In this document: positions 16,062 through 24,339 of the stretch, in pieces
How positions within the stretch are numbered: position 1 is the first letter of the stretch
Layout: every line of letters starts with the position of its first letter
Notes under the pieces: model-generated
Databases searched by the model: none
The model's input: only the letters and a program-made list of their open reading frames with translations
Told to the model about the DNA's origin: nothing
Assembly (NCBI GenBank): GCA_964467175.1
Contig: CAYXNY010000022.1
Coordinates: forward strand, 1 to 25,665
DNA length: 25,665 nt
Direction: 5' to 3'
Source: JAWAFD01 sp964467175
GTDB taxonomy: Archaea; Micrarchaeota; Micrarchaeia; Anstonellales; J096
Program-made: the position numbers and the translations under genes

Positions 16062-17075
16062 TTAGTGTTGTTTGGCTTTTCTGTAAACCAAATCTTTTGC
16101 TTTTGACTTAAAGCGTTCACTAAGACTCGCCTTTCCTTCCGGATAGATTGTAAAGTTTGCAAATCCTCTTTCTTTCAATCTATTATATAATCTAGCGACC
16201 CTCCGAGCATAGGTGCCTGTTCCAGTTGCGGATCTTGTTGTTAGGTTAAGTTCGTTAGCCACATCATTCATGAGAGAGGCGAGGGTAAAATTTCCGCTTG
16301 CCTGAACATTCAAGGCGCTTCTGAACGCATCTAATGTTGGGGATGGAGCGTTATGCATCGCAGCGGCAACAAACGCGGTAAATTCCAACTGCTCTTCTTC
16401 TGAAGCAGAATTCCATGCAACTTGAAGGGAAGGGTATTTCTGGAATATGTCCCTGTTGAATACTGCAAGATTATCATAGGCAAGAAGGATGGCAACTATT
16501 GCCTGTTCTTTATAGGTGTCGCTATCCTTGAAGGAGTAGTTGACGAGCGATGGATATTTTTCCCTAATCGAGTCATGTGTGTTTAGGAGCGTTTGAAAAA
16601 CACCAATACTTCCTAAACCATCGCTGGATGGAATTTTTGCGAGGTTAGATGTAAAAAGAACATACCCAATGTCTATCATAGAATCAACATCTGATTTTAT
16701 AGGAATCAGTTCTTCCAAAACTATTGCAACAAGCATGAGTTTATCAAATTTTTTTGAAAGAGGGTTGCCTATAGTTATTGTGCCTTTCTTTATATGCTCT
16801 TGAACATACTTGCATGCCTCAGTGAGTTCAGTGAAAAATTTTTTCAATGAATGCCCTTCTTTATACCCCCTGTACGTCCAAAGGTTCCCGGTTATCCGAG
16901 GAAGTTCGCGCCATCCTTTATCTGTTTTTTCGATTCTGTCCATTATAAGATAGTTTTTTTCGATTTTAAATGCGATCAGCCTGCTTCCGGTATCAATTGT
17001 GTGCCATCCTTCTTTTTCCGAATGATTCTTTTTGAATTCCTCGGCGCTTACGCCTGTTTTTTGTGCCTGAGCCAT
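16062..17075 (-). CDS. Uncharacterised protein, possibly with a lysozyme/transglycosylase-like fold
   Basis: 337 residues, no signal peptide or membrane segment. N-terminal part (1-80) is beta-rich with basic and aromatic residues; the rest is helical. The stretch SSDGLGSIGVFQTLLNTH (near 150-167) resembles the S-x-x-G-x-x-G-x-x-Q motif of soluble lytic transglycosylases and goose-type lysozymes. Further on, FVAAAMHNAP and YARRVARLYNRLKERG recall the later A-A-Y-N-A-G-P and Y-V-x-R-V-x-x-L-Y elements. A possible catalytic Glu lies in VLEEL about 30 residues before, farther than usual. The resemblance is by eye only. The ATG at 17075 is 25 bp from a TTTAAA box. Confidence 0.65.
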   Translation of the reverse strand: MAQAQKTGVSAEEFKKNHSEKEGWHTIDTGSRLIAFKIEKNYLIMDRIEKTDKGWRELPRITGNLWTYRGYKEGHSLKKFFTELTEACKYVQEHIKKGTITIGNPLSKKFDKLMLVAIVLEELIPIKSDVDSMIDIGYVLFTSNLAKIPSSDGLGSIGVFQTLLNTHDSIREKYPSLVNYSFKDSDTYKEQAIVAILLAYDNLAVFNRDIFQKYPSLQVAWNSASEEEQLEFTAFVAAAMHNAPSPTLDAFRSALNVQASGNFTLASLMNDVANELNLTTRSATGTGTYARRVARLYNRLKERGFANFTIYPEGKASLSERFKSKAKDLVYRKAKQH

Positions 17076-17096
17076 GATTGTTTATTGACAATAGCA

Positions 17097-17104
17097 ATTT
17101 AAAC
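17097..17104. promoter_or_regulatory. Shared bidirectional TATA box
   Basis: ATTTAAAC contains the self-complementary TTTAAA (17098-17103). Its centre is 25.5 bp from both the leftward start (17075) and the rightward start (17126), so one box can serve two leaderless transcripts. Confidence 0.5.
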
Positions 17105-17125
17105 ACTTTCTAAAAAAGGGTGGTT

Positions 17126-18475
17126 ATGGCAGATGTTCATTTTGGGACTAATGGAATACGCGGAACTTTTGAGGACCTCAGCCCAGAACTTGCGCTTAAA
17201 CTAGGAAAGGCGATAGGAAGATACTTGGGAAAGAAGGTTGGGGTTGGAAGGGATGGAAGGAGGACTGGGCTTTGCTTGAAGAATGCGCTCGTTTCGGGTT
17301 TGCTGAGCGCTGGCTCGGATGTCGTGGATTTTGATGTTGTTCCGTCTCCTACGGCAGAGCTTATGATAAAAGAGATGGGGCTGGATGGAGTTGCAGTTGT
17401 AACGGCTAGCCACAACCCGCCAGAATGGAACGCAATAAAAGTAACAGACAGGAAGATGGTTGCGGTGAGCAGGGAGAGGGGCGCGAAAATAGAAAAGCTA
17501 ATTGAGAGGGTTAAATGCATGAAGTGGGATGGGGTTGGTGAGTATAAAGAAGAAAAGAACGCAGTAAGCAGGCATATTGAAAGGATAAAGGGATTTATAG
17601 ATACAGAAGCGATAGGCGGGAAAAAACAATTTTTTATTTTGGATTGCGGGAACGGAACTGCTTCTTTGATGGTTGAGTTGTTCAAAGAGATGGGGGTAGA
17701 GGTGATTACGATAAACGACTATGTTGATTGGAGGTTTCCGGGAAGGCCTTCTGAGCCGACAGAGGAGAACCTGGGCGATTTGAAAAGAGCGGTTGTTGAA
17801 TTGAAGGCAGATGGAGGGATCGCATGGGATGGAGACGGAGACAGGGTTGTTTTTGTGGATGAGAAGGGAAACTTCGTCAGCGGGGATAAGGTCGTTGCAC
17901 TTTCTCTTCTTAAGAGAGCGAGGGAAGGAAGAATAGGAAGATTTGTGACAACCGTTGCGACGAGCATGATCGCGAGCGAGCTTGCGAAAAAACATGGATA
18001 TGATATTGTGTATACTAAGGTCGGGGCGCCTTACATGGCTGAAAAGGTCGCAGGAACAAAGAATGTTGTACTTGCAGGAGAGGAGGTCGGAGGGGTGATC
18101 TGGCCCGAGTTGAGTTTGGCAAAGGATGGGTTTATGACCGCTGCAAAAATTATTGAATTGGTTGCGAAAGACGGGAGGAAGCTAAGCGGAATAGTAGAAA
18201 ATGAGCTTCCAAAATATCATTTCGTAAAAACAAAAATTCCATGCAGAAATGAATTGAAGAAAAAGGTTATGGAGAGGATAAAAAAAGAGATGAAAAAGGA
18301 ATATGGGAAAACAATGGATATTGATGGGGTTCGGGCGGAGTATGAAGGAGGATGGGTGATTGTAAGGGCAAGCGGAACCGAGCCAATAATAAGAATATTC
18401 TCAGAAAATAAAGAGGAGAGAAAGGCAAGAGAAGTAATGGAATACTGGGTTGGGAGGGTTAAAAAAATAAAATGA
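17126..18475 (+). CDS. glmM: Phosphoglucosamine mutase / phosphohexomutase (GlmM-like)
   Basis: Alpha-D-phosphohexomutase that interconverts hexosamine- or hexose-6-phosphate and the 1-phosphate, feeding UDP-GlcNAc or related sugar nucleotides. 449 residues from the ATG at 17126; an in-frame GTG lies 6 nt earlier. Visible: N-terminal FGTNGIRG, phosphoserine TASHNP (Ser95), metal loop DGDGDR (235-240), sugar-specificity loop GEEVGG (318-323) and phosphate-binding RASGTEP (414-420). The GEEVGG loop and length fit archaeal GlmM or phosphomannomutase; substrate choice cannot be settled by eye. A downstream lipoprotein gene starts 50 bp later with its own TATA-like box. Confidence 0.92.
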   Translation: MADVHFGTNGIRGTFEDLSPELALKLGKAIGRYLGKKVGVGRDGRRTGLCLKNALVSGLLSAGSDVVDFDVVPSPTAELMIKEMGLDGVAVVTASHNPPEWNAIKVTDRKMVAVSRERGAKIEKLIERVKCMKWDGVGEYKEEKNAVSRHIERIKGFIDTEAIGGKKQFFILDCGNGTASLMVELFKEMGVEVITINDYVDWRFPGRPSEPTEENLGDLKRAVVELKADGGIAWDGDGDRVVFVDEKGNFVSGDKVVALSLLKRAREGRIGRFVTTVATSMIASELAKKHGYDIVYTKVGAPYMAEKVAGTKNVVLAGEEVGGVIWPELSLAKDGFMTAAKIIELVAKDGRKLSGIVENELPKYHFVKTKIPCRNELKKKVMERIKKEMKKEYGKTMDIDGVRAEYEGGWVIVRASGTEPIIRIFSENKEERKAREVMEYWVGRVKKIK

Positions 18476-18525
18476 ATTTTTAGTTCTAACGCAAATTTTA
18501 AATAATCTTCCATAAAAATATGGCC

Positions 18526-19050
18526 ATGCGAAAAAACTGGCCTTTGTTTTTCTTATTTGGGATTGTGCTCTTACTATCATTAGGGTGTATAGACAAGATT
18601 ACGCAGAAAATAGACAAAATACAGAAAATAGATTTGGGGACAAAAACAGAAAAAACTCAGCAGACCAAAGAAGAAAAGGCTGATCTGCCAACAGGACCCA
18701 GGATGTGCATAACCCAGTACCCATCAACAGGCACGGTGGAGACATCATACGATGATGGCGCGGAAAGAATGAGAATTGAAACAAGAACAAGGGATAATAA
18801 TGACGTTTTGGTAGTTGTGCTCAAAGAAGGGTATGCGCTTACAGGAGTAATGGGAGGGAGTAGTTTGAAAGAAAAATATCCTAATTGCGATTGGGTTGCT
18901 ACGCCGGCCGACATAAAAAGCGTAAGAAAGGGCGCAGAGAGCGTGGCGGAGGTATATAAAAACGAACCAGATTTTAGGTTCACATGCACACCATGGGTTG
19001 TGGAGGAAAGAATGTTTGAAACACCAGGAAAAGTATGCTTTGGCAGATAG
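18526..19050 (+). CDS. Lipoprotein of unknown function
   Basis: 174 residues from the ATG at 18526; an ATG at 18520 is in frame. I prefer 18526 because TTTTAAAT at 18496-18503 is then 26 bp away, as in other leaderless genes here. Signal peptide with lipobox LSLGC, a helical Lys/Gln/Thr linker, then a globular domain (about 60-174) with paired Cys residues (MCITQYP, YPNCDWVA, FTCTPW, GKVCFG) that may form two disulfides outside the cell. The pattern is unlike any family I can name. Confidence 0.75.
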   Translation: MRKNWPLFFLFGIVLLLSLGCIDKITQKIDKIQKIDLGTKTEKTQQTKEEKADLPTGPRMCITQYPSTGTVETSYDDGAERMRIETRTRDNNDVLVVVLKEGYALTGVMGGSSLKEKYPNCDWVATPADIKSVRKGAESVAEVYKNEPDFRFTCTPWVVEERMFETPGKVCFGR

Positions 19051-19064
19051 AAATACTGAACTAT

Positions 19065-19889
19065 TCACCCGAGCAATGCCCTTATTTTTTCGTTTATTTC
19101 TTTCGCCTCCTCAAAACTCGCCTGAACAAAATCCTTTGTTTGTTTTTTTTCGTATGCGTAAGCAAGAGAGGAGGAAACATTTATTCTATGGATATATGGG
19201 AACGGCTTTATCGCTTTCATCACCGTTTCCAAATCCCCTCCCTGCGCGCCTATGCCTGGGATGAGCATGGGCACCTGCGCCTTTGTTTTTTCGCAGATTT
19301 TTAGGATCTCCTCGCTTGTTGCACCTACAACTATCCCTGTTCTCCACTCAATCGCCTTCTCAACTACTTTCTCATAGAGTTTTTTTCCATCTTTTAATTC
19401 CAACTCCTGAAAATCGCTCGCTCCTTTGTTGCTAGTTCTCGCGAGAAGGTAGACAAAGCCGGAGCGAATGAATGGCTCAACAGAATCAAAACCCATATAC
19501 GGGCTAACTGTGCAGGCATGGGCCTGCCAGAATTCAAAAACCTCTTTTGCGTACGCCTCGCTTGTTTTTCCGATATCCCCTCTTTTTACGTCTAAAATTA
19601 CGAACAGCTCATCGCGGTATCTTTCTATTAACTTTTCCAAAGCGAACAAACCCTCAAATCCGTACTGGGCAAAGAAAGCATAGTTCGGCTTTATTGTGGA
19701 TATAAGGCCTTCTTTTTTCAGCCGGTCTATTATCGGATAGAAGAAGTTTTCTATCCTATCTTCTATTGCTCCATCAATAGGGATTTTCTCTATGACCGGG
19801 TCTATGCCGAAGCAGAGGATGGATTTTTTCCCATCTTTTTCAAGTCTTGCAGAGATTTCTGGCAAATTTTTCAACCTCTTTAGCCCCAT
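19065..19889 (-). CDS. pyrF: Orotidine-5'-phosphate decarboxylase (type 2)
   Basis: Last step of UMP synthesis: OMP to UMP plus CO2. 274 residues from the ATG at 19889. The catalytic D-x-K-x-x-D is Asp100, Lys102, Asp105 in ILDVKRGDIGKTSEAYA, which with the length marks the longer type-2 form rather than the short type common in many archaea. LCFGIDP near the N-terminus, PYMGFDSVEPF and PGIGAQGGD (phosphate binding) are also present. This start overlaps the upstream glycosyltransferase gene by 50 bp; TTG codons at 19904 and about 19865 are alternatives. Homology needs the residues just before KKSILCFGID, so a real overlap is likely. With pyrE two genes upstream, it forms a pyrimidine operon. 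Confidence 0.95.
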   Translation of the reverse strand: MGLKRLKNLPEISARLEKDGKKSILCFGIDPVIEKIPIDGAIEDRIENFFYPIIDRLKKEGLISTIKPNYAFFAQYGFEGLFALEKLIERYRDELFVILDVKRGDIGKTSEAYAKEVFEFWQAHACTVSPYMGFDSVEPFIRSGFVYLLARTSNKGASDFQELELKDGKKLYEKVVEKAIEWRTGIVVGATSEEILKICEKTKAQVPMLIPGIGAQGGDLETVMKAIKPFPYIHRINVSSSLAYAYEKKQTKDFVQASFEEAKEINEKIRALLG

Positions 19890-20865
19890 CAAATTTCTTC
19901 GCAAAGGAATAAAAGCGTTTAAGGTTTGGTTTCAGGGAAAGGGATTTCTCTATTGCAAAATCAAGAACATTTTCATCAAGCCAGCGCGGATTTACCCTCA
20001 CCCCCAACCCAAGCCTTTCAACCCCTTGCGCATTCTCAACCCTTTCCGTGTAATTCTCGAGAGGAGCAACAACCATCGGCTTTTTCATCATGACGCATTC
20101 CATTATGCTCGTGTGCCCGCCATGAAGAATGCAAAACTCGCTCCTTCGCATGTACTCGCTGATGTTCTTAACAAATTTTATTTTGCTTCCTCCGTTCTTA
20201 CCCGCTCCGCCGCCAACAAAATACTCGTATTTTGATTTTTTGAGAACTGAGAGCGGAACGGTGGTATTTTTCGTGCCTCCGCCGACAACGGCGCCTCTTC
20301 CTTTCTCTTCCTTTCCTCCCCGCGGCCTTACTGTCGGGCCGACAAACCTTATAGGGATGTTTGTATTAAGCCTTTTTGCCGGCGAGATGTTGAGGGGAGG
20401 GGGAAAATCAACTATCGCAATTCCATCAACAGAAGAGAAGATCTGCATGAAAAATCTTTCTGTTATCTTTCTAGTGAAAAAACCAGAGAAAAAGGTTGAG
20501 GGGTCTATTTGGTTTAGGACGAAAAGCGTTTTAATCCCCATCATCTTTCCAACCGCAACCCCCAGGGGAGTGGAATCAACGATAACTATGTCAGAATCCT
20601 TCGCTGCCAAAATAGATGTCGCAATTATCCTTGGGTTTGCTGCTTTGCTGCTTTTGATAACAGTCCTTACCCAGTCCACCCCTTCCTCATCTATCGCAAG
20701 GTTGTAGGGCTCGGGAATTTCTCTGACCTTTATTCCCCTTGAAGAAAGAAATTTTGCACCTGCTCCGTAGCTTACTACCTCCCTTTCCCTGAACCTTTTT
20801 ATCACAGGAAGCATTCTTGAAGCGTGGCCATATCCAATACCTTCAATAAAAAATGTTGCTTTCAA
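19840..20865 (-). CDS. MurG/UGT-like glycosyltransferase (GT-B fold)
   Basis: 341 residues, COG0707/COG1819 type, related to MJ1255-like archaeal UDP-sugar transferases. N-terminal GIGYGHASRMLP (glycine-rich loop, 10-21) and the C-terminal donor-binding signature CILHGGHTSIMECV, then K-K-P-M-V-V-A-P-L-E-N-Y-T-E-R-V-E-N-A. No transmembrane helix; it probably acts at the inner membrane face on a lipid or protein acceptor. The start is TTG at 20865, set by SD GTGATCC and a 4-nt gap after pyrE. Setting between pyrE and pyrF links UMP/UTP supply to nucleotide-sugar use. Acceptor and sugar are unknown. Confidence 0.87.
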   Translation of the reverse strand: MKATFFIEGIGYGHASRMLPVIKRFREREVVSYGAGAKFLSSRGIKVREIPEPYNLAIDEEGVDWVRTVIKSSKAANPRIIATSILAAKDSDIVIVDSTPLGVAVGKMMGIKTLFVLNQIDPSTFFSGFFTRKITERFFMQIFSSVDGIAIVDFPPPLNISPAKRLNTNIPIRFVGPTVRPRGGKEEKGRGAVVGGGTKNTTVPLSVLKKSKYEYFVGGGAGKNGGSKIKFVKNISEYMRRSEFCILHGGHTSIMECVMMKKPMVVAPLENYTERVENAQGVERLGLGVRVNPRWLDENVLDFAIEKSLSLKPNLKRFYSFAKKFDGAKEVEKFARNLCKT

Positions 20866-20869
20866 AGGA

Positions 20870-21532
20870 TCACTTTCTCGCGCCGTACTCTTTCATGTAT
20901 TCTAGGAATGCAGAATAAATTTTATCATCAACATAAACCTTCCCGGCGATCTTCTTGTTGCGCAGGTAATTGAATATTTCAGTTATCTTCGCGACGCTGT
21001 AAACCGGTATCCCAAACTCTTCCTCAAACTCTTCTATTGCGTTTCTTTCTTTTCCTCTTTCCTCCCTGTCAACCGCGATAACGATGCCGAGAAGCTTAAC
21101 ATCCGCTGTTCTTTTCAGCTTGTTTATGCTTTCTACCTTCGTCCCGCCGGTTGTGAAGACATCGTCAACCATTACAAGCCTCTGGCCGTCGCGGGGTCCG
21201 TCTCCTATAAAAACCCCTTTGTCCCCGTATTCCTTCTCCTGCTTTCTGTCAAAAAGCCAGGTTTTGTTGAGCTTAAAAGACTTTGCGAGAGCAACCGCAA
21301 CAGAAACCGCGAGGGGGATTCCTTTGTAGGCAGGCCCGTATATAGTATCGAATTCTTGGAATTTTTCTTTTATCGTTTTTGCGTATGCCTTCGCAAGTTC
21401 GTAAGTACCTTCTCCATCTGCGATTACTCCGGTGCTTATGAAATATGGGCTTTTTCTCCCGCTTTTCAGGGTGAATTCTCCGAATTTCAACGCCTCTCTT
21501 TTCACGAGAAGCTCGATGAATTTTTTGTCCAT
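20870..21532 (-). CDS. pyrE: Orotate phosphoribosyltransferase
   Basis: Joins orotate and PRPP to give OMP. 220 residues, the length of the fused-domain-free bacterial form. PRPP-binding motif VMVDDVFTTGGT (120-131), substrate loop RKQEKEYGDKG (96-106) and KSGRKSPYFIS (23-33) are all present. ATG at 21532 with strong SD GGTGATCC; that SD contains the TGA stop of the preceding membrane protein gene, so expression is coupled. Operon order: membrane protein, pyrE, glycosyltransferase, pyrF. Confidence 0.96.
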   Translation of the reverse strand: MDKKFIELLVKREALKFGEFTLKSGRKSPYFISTGVIADGEGTYELAKAYAKTIKEKFQEFDTIYGPAYKGIPLAVSVAVALAKSFKLNKTWLFDRKQEKEYGDKGVFIGDGPRDGQRLVMVDDVFTTGGTKVESINKLKRTADVKLLGIVIAVDREERGKERNAIEEFEEEFGIPVYSVAKITEIFNYLRNKKIAGKVYVDDKIYSAFLEYMKEYGARK

Positions 21533-21536
21533 GGGA

Positions 21537-22085
21537 TCACCTAAAAATTTTTGTGAAAACGAATGTCAAGGCCCCGCCAAGGATCGCGGTTGTGAACTGG
21601 AGTACGCCCATAGCATCCAAGAACATCCCGGGGAGCTGGACAGTATTGTGGAGAACAAATGCAGATGCGAATAGGAACGATGATTTGAGAAACGCTCCGA
21701 TGAGAAGAGAGAGGAAGTAGTTTTTATTTAATTTTGCGTGGAAATATTTTATTGAGAAAAGAAGAATTGCGTTTCCTATCCATATGAACGGGAGAAGGTA
21801 GGCAAGGAATGGCGTAAACGGACCGAAGAGCAGACCTCTTGAAAATGCCGCAACGCTTGGGATAAGAATAACGGGTAGGATGTTTTTTCCTTTGAACCGC
21901 AGGGCTGCAAAAATTATGAATGAATTCACGAGCGCACCTGTGAGAAGCTGAGGACTTGGAATGAAGAATGGGATTGCAAAGGAGAGGAAGGAAATAACGC
22001 AGAGCTCCAAGAACTCGTGCCTTTCTTTTAGAATGTATACTCTTTCATGGCTTAATCTGGAAATATAGGAGTAGATTTCTTTCAT
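21537..22085 (-). CDS. Integral membrane protein, possibly transporter S-component-like
   Basis: 182 residues with about five hydrophobic helices after a basic cytoplasmic N-terminus (MKEIYSYISRLSHERVYILK). The order of short loops and Gly/Pro positions (PSPQLLTGALVNSFIIFAAL, PSVAAFSRGLLFGPF) recalls substrate-binding S-subunits of ECF transporters, and the pyrE context would suit uptake of a precursor, but this is a weak inference. No ATPase gene is nearby. TTAAAAA about 26 bp upstream of the ATG suggests leaderless transcription. First gene of the pyr operon. Confidence 0.75.
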   Translation of the reverse strand: MKEIYSYISRLSHERVYILKERHEFLELCVISFLSFAIPFFIPSPQLLTGALVNSFIIFAALRFKGKNILPVILIPSVAAFSRGLLFGPFTPFLAYLLPFIWIGNAILLFSIKYFHAKLNKNYFLSLLIGAFLKSSFLFASAFVLHNTVQLPGMFLDAMGVLQFTTAILGGALTFVFTKIFR

Positions 22086-22133
22086 GAAAAAAATAGAGAA
22101 AAAGGGGTTAAAAAGGTTTTGATGTAACTATGG

Positions 22134-22649
22134 TTACAATTGGATCCCAAACTTCTCCTCAACAATTCTTTTTGCCTCATCTATCTCAGCGAGCGTTCTC
22201 CCTGCCAAGTCCCTTAACATATCATACCAGCCCGGAGTTCCTGGCCTAAGCATGATTTTTCTATATAGCCAACCACTAATCCTGCCAAAAATGCCTTTCT
22301 TTGCCAACTCTTCTTCGAATTTATATAGCTCTTTTTCTGTATTTATTTTCACTGCGTTTATAAGTTTCTCGAGCAAATGAACATAGCCGCTAAACAGCTC
22401 AAGTTTCTTTCCGTAATTGCTCCTATCTCCGTAAGCTAGTCCTTCAAACAACTCTCTAAACGTCTCCAACTGCGGTCCGATCTCGCCCTCTTCCCCTTCC
22501 TTTATGCGTACAACCGGATATCCACGCTCCATCTTCTTCTCCCTTTCTCCGAGAAGTTCAATCCATTTACCAGAAAACTTACTCAGCCGAAGGGCAACGT
22601 GTTCGGGATGTGGAGCCCTCTCTCTAAATATATGTTTGGTTTTTCCCAT
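22134..22649 (-). CDS. Hypothetical helical protein
   Basis: 171 residues, soluble, highly charged and mainly helical, no signal peptide. An N-terminal basic part (MGKTKHIFRERAPHPEHVALR) precedes helices around 65-110 and 120-170, with a G-W-L-Y-R-K-I-M-L-R-P-G-T-P-G-W-Y-D-M turn in between. SD GGTGATT lies right before the ATG at 22649. It shares a 125-bp divergent region with the HAD gene. I recognise no family. Confidence 0.7.
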   Translation of the reverse strand: MGKTKHIFRERAPHPEHVALRLSKFSGKWIELLGEREKKMERGYPVVRIKEGEEGEIGPQLETFRELFEGLAYGDRSNYGKKLELFSGYVHLLEKLINAVKINTEKELYKFEEELAKKGIFGRISGWLYRKIMLRPGTPGWYDMLRDLAGRTLAEIDEAKRIVEEKFGIQL

Positions 22650-22746
22650 AGAATCACCTGCTTGTTTTTATTTTTGGTTTTATTTTATGTGTGAAAAAGT
22701 TTATAAATAGATGGGTTTTTGCTGGTTTTTTGTGGATAGAAAAAAA

Positions 22747-22752
22747 TTTAAA
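22747..22752 (+). promoter_or_regulatory. TATA box of the HAD hydrolase gene
   Basis: TTTAAA centred 25.5 bp before the ATG at 22775. The exact spacing supports that ATG over an earlier in-frame ATG at 22691, which would add 28 residues reading through the promoter. Confidence 0.5.
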
Positions 22753-22774
22753 CTGGCTTATAGAAAAGAATACC

Positions 22775-23410
22775 ATGGCAAAAATTTACTTTGATATTGA
22801 CGATACAATTTTTCCTAGCACGGAGTTTGCTGAGCTCGCGAGAAGGAACAGCGTGAGGGCGATGGTCGAGATGGGGCTTGACGAGGAGCCAGAAAAGCTC
22901 TATTCTATGCTCATGGAAATTGTTGAGAGAAGGGGACCAAACTATACAGAGCATTTCGATGAGTTGTGCAGAAGGTTGAAAATAAAAAAACCTGCGAAGT
23001 ATGTTGCTGCGGCTGTTGCTGCCTACCATGATACAAAAACATCCATCATGCCCTACCCCGAAGTCCCTTCTGTCCTGCTGAAGCTAAGGGAAAGCGGGCA
23101 CGAGATTTATGTTGCCAGCGAGGGGGACGAGAAAAAGCAGTGGGATAAATTGATAAGGCTTGGGGTGCAGTGGTTTTTCCATGGAGTTTTTGTAACCAGA
23201 AGAAAAAGCCTTGGTTTTTTTAAGGAGCTAGACAGGGGCGTTGTTGTAGGCGACCATCCCATAAGGGATATTGAGTACGCGAGGCATGCCAGCCATACAA
23301 CCGTAAGGGTTTTGAGAGGGAAGCATTTAAAAGAGCCGAGCGACGCTGACTATGAGATAAAAAACCTTCGCGAGCTGCTAACCATTAAAAATATTTTTGT
23401 TGAGAAATAG
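22775..23410 (+). CDS. HAD-superfamily hydrolase
   Basis: 211 residues. Motif I DIDDT (D7, D9), helical cap (about 15-85), motif II Ser in YVASEGDE, motif III Lys in RRKSLGFF and motif IV GDHPIRDIEYA. This is a complete subfamily-I phosphatase set; substrate unknown. The ATG at 22775 opens with MAKIYFDIDDT, the usual position for motif I. The next gene starts 19 bp later with its own ribosome binding site, so cotranscription is likely. Confidence 0.9.
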   Translation: MAKIYFDIDDTIFPSTEFAELARRNSVRAMVEMGLDEEPEKLYSMLMEIVERRGPNYTEHFDELCRRLKIKKPAKYVAAAVAAYHDTKTSIMPYPEVPSVLLKLRESGHEIYVASEGDEKKQWDKLIRLGVQWFFHGVFVTRRKSLGFFKELDRGVVVGDHPIRDIEYARHASHTTVRVLRGKHLKEPSDADYEIKNLRELLTIKNIFVEK

Positions 23411-23429
23411 GGTTTATGTTGGTGATAAT

Positions 23430-24266
23430 ATGAAAAATGTTGTGATTGTGCTTGCAATTGTTGGGCTGTTTTTAATTTTAGCCGGGTGTGTAGGCGGATG
23501 CGAGAGCGACGCAAACTGCAAGGAATGGCAAACTTGCAACCTTGAGAAGAAGATATGCGAAGCAAAGCCAGGATATTGTGATAATTCTATGGACTGCAAT
23601 GAATGGGAAACATGCGATACAAAAACCCACAAATGCGTTGTTAGGAAAGGAATGTGCGGCAGGGATGGGGACTGCGAAACATGGCAGCTCTGCGACACCG
23701 CAACGCACCTATGCAAGGCAAAGGCAGGGTACTGTATGAACGATAACGACTGCGCGGGGGTAGAGGTGTGCGATGGAGAGAGCCACAGATGCAAGCCGGC
23801 ACCCGGCTACTGCTACAACAACTATGATTGCAATTCATGGGAGTACTGCAACATTGAAGAAAAGAGATGCTATCCGATTTATGGAAGATGCAATTCAGGA
23901 ACAGATTGCGAGGCATGGCAGTACTGCGACAACAAAACAAAATACTGCTACGCAAAGGAGGGATACTGCGATATAGATACGGATTGCGAGAAATGGCAGA
24001 GATGCAACGAGAACACCCATCTATGCGTTCCTCTTATGGGATACTGTGATTCTGATTCGCAATGCTCTGCATGGGAATTCTGCGACCCTGCAAAGCATGT
24101 TTGTACTGTAAAAAGAGGGTATTGCAACACCGACCAAGACTGCGAAGAATGGCAGACGTGCTCTGCCTCAACACATACGTGCAGGGTGAAGTTAGGAAGG
24201 TGCGGAAGCGATAAGGACTGCGGAACAGGAGAATACTGCGATGAAAGGACGCATACCTGCCATTAG
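23430..24266 (+). CDS. Cys-rich repeat lipoprotein (ten 26-residue repeats)
   Basis: 278 residues from the ATG at 23430, which has SD GGTGAT. Signal peptide with lipobox LILAGC (Cys20). Then come ten tandem repeats of 26 residues (the last one shorter), each C-x5-C-x5-C-x6-C-x5, with a consensus around C-x-x-D-x-D-C-x-x-W-x-x-C-D-x-x-T-H-x-C-x-x-x-x-G-Y. This gives 40 regularly placed Cys after the anchor, so probably two disulfides per repeat, and the D-x-D pattern suggests calcium binding. The look is of Dickkopf/EB-like Cys-rich modules. It should form a stiff, disulfide-rich rod on the cell surface. The in-frame ATG-less extension back to 23397 is rejected. Confidence 0.9.
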   Translation: MKNVVIVLAIVGLFLILAGCVGGCESDANCKEWQTCNLEKKICEAKPGYCDNSMDCNEWETCDTKTHKCVVRKGMCGRDGDCETWQLCDTATHLCKAKAGYCMNDNDCAGVEVCDGESHRCKPAPGYCYNNYDCNSWEYCNIEEKRCYPIYGRCNSGTDCEAWQYCDNKTKYCYAKEGYCDIDTDCEKWQRCNENTHLCVPLMGYCDSDSQCSAWEFCDPAKHVCTVKRGYCNTDQDCEEWQTCSASTHTCRVKLGRCGSDKDCGTGEYCDERTHTCH

Positions 24267-24339
24267 TTTTTTATTCTATTTGTTTCTTATTTTTTTGATT
24301 GCCAAGGTAGCTCAGCCTGGTTAGAGCGCTAGACTCATA

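Noticed and set aside
17137..17685. Minus-strand reading frame inside the mutase gene
   Set aside because: Shadow of glmM, whose catalytic motifs all lie on the plus strand.
22691..22774. 28-residue N-terminal extension of the HAD hydrolase
   Set aside because: It would cover the TTTAAA box and place motif I 35 residues in; the ATG at 22775 puts DIDDT at the usual position.
23430..24266. CRISPR-like or DNA tandem repeat array (78-nt period)
   Set aside because: The periodicity is at protein level, with open frame and diverged codons; there are no spacer/repeat units.
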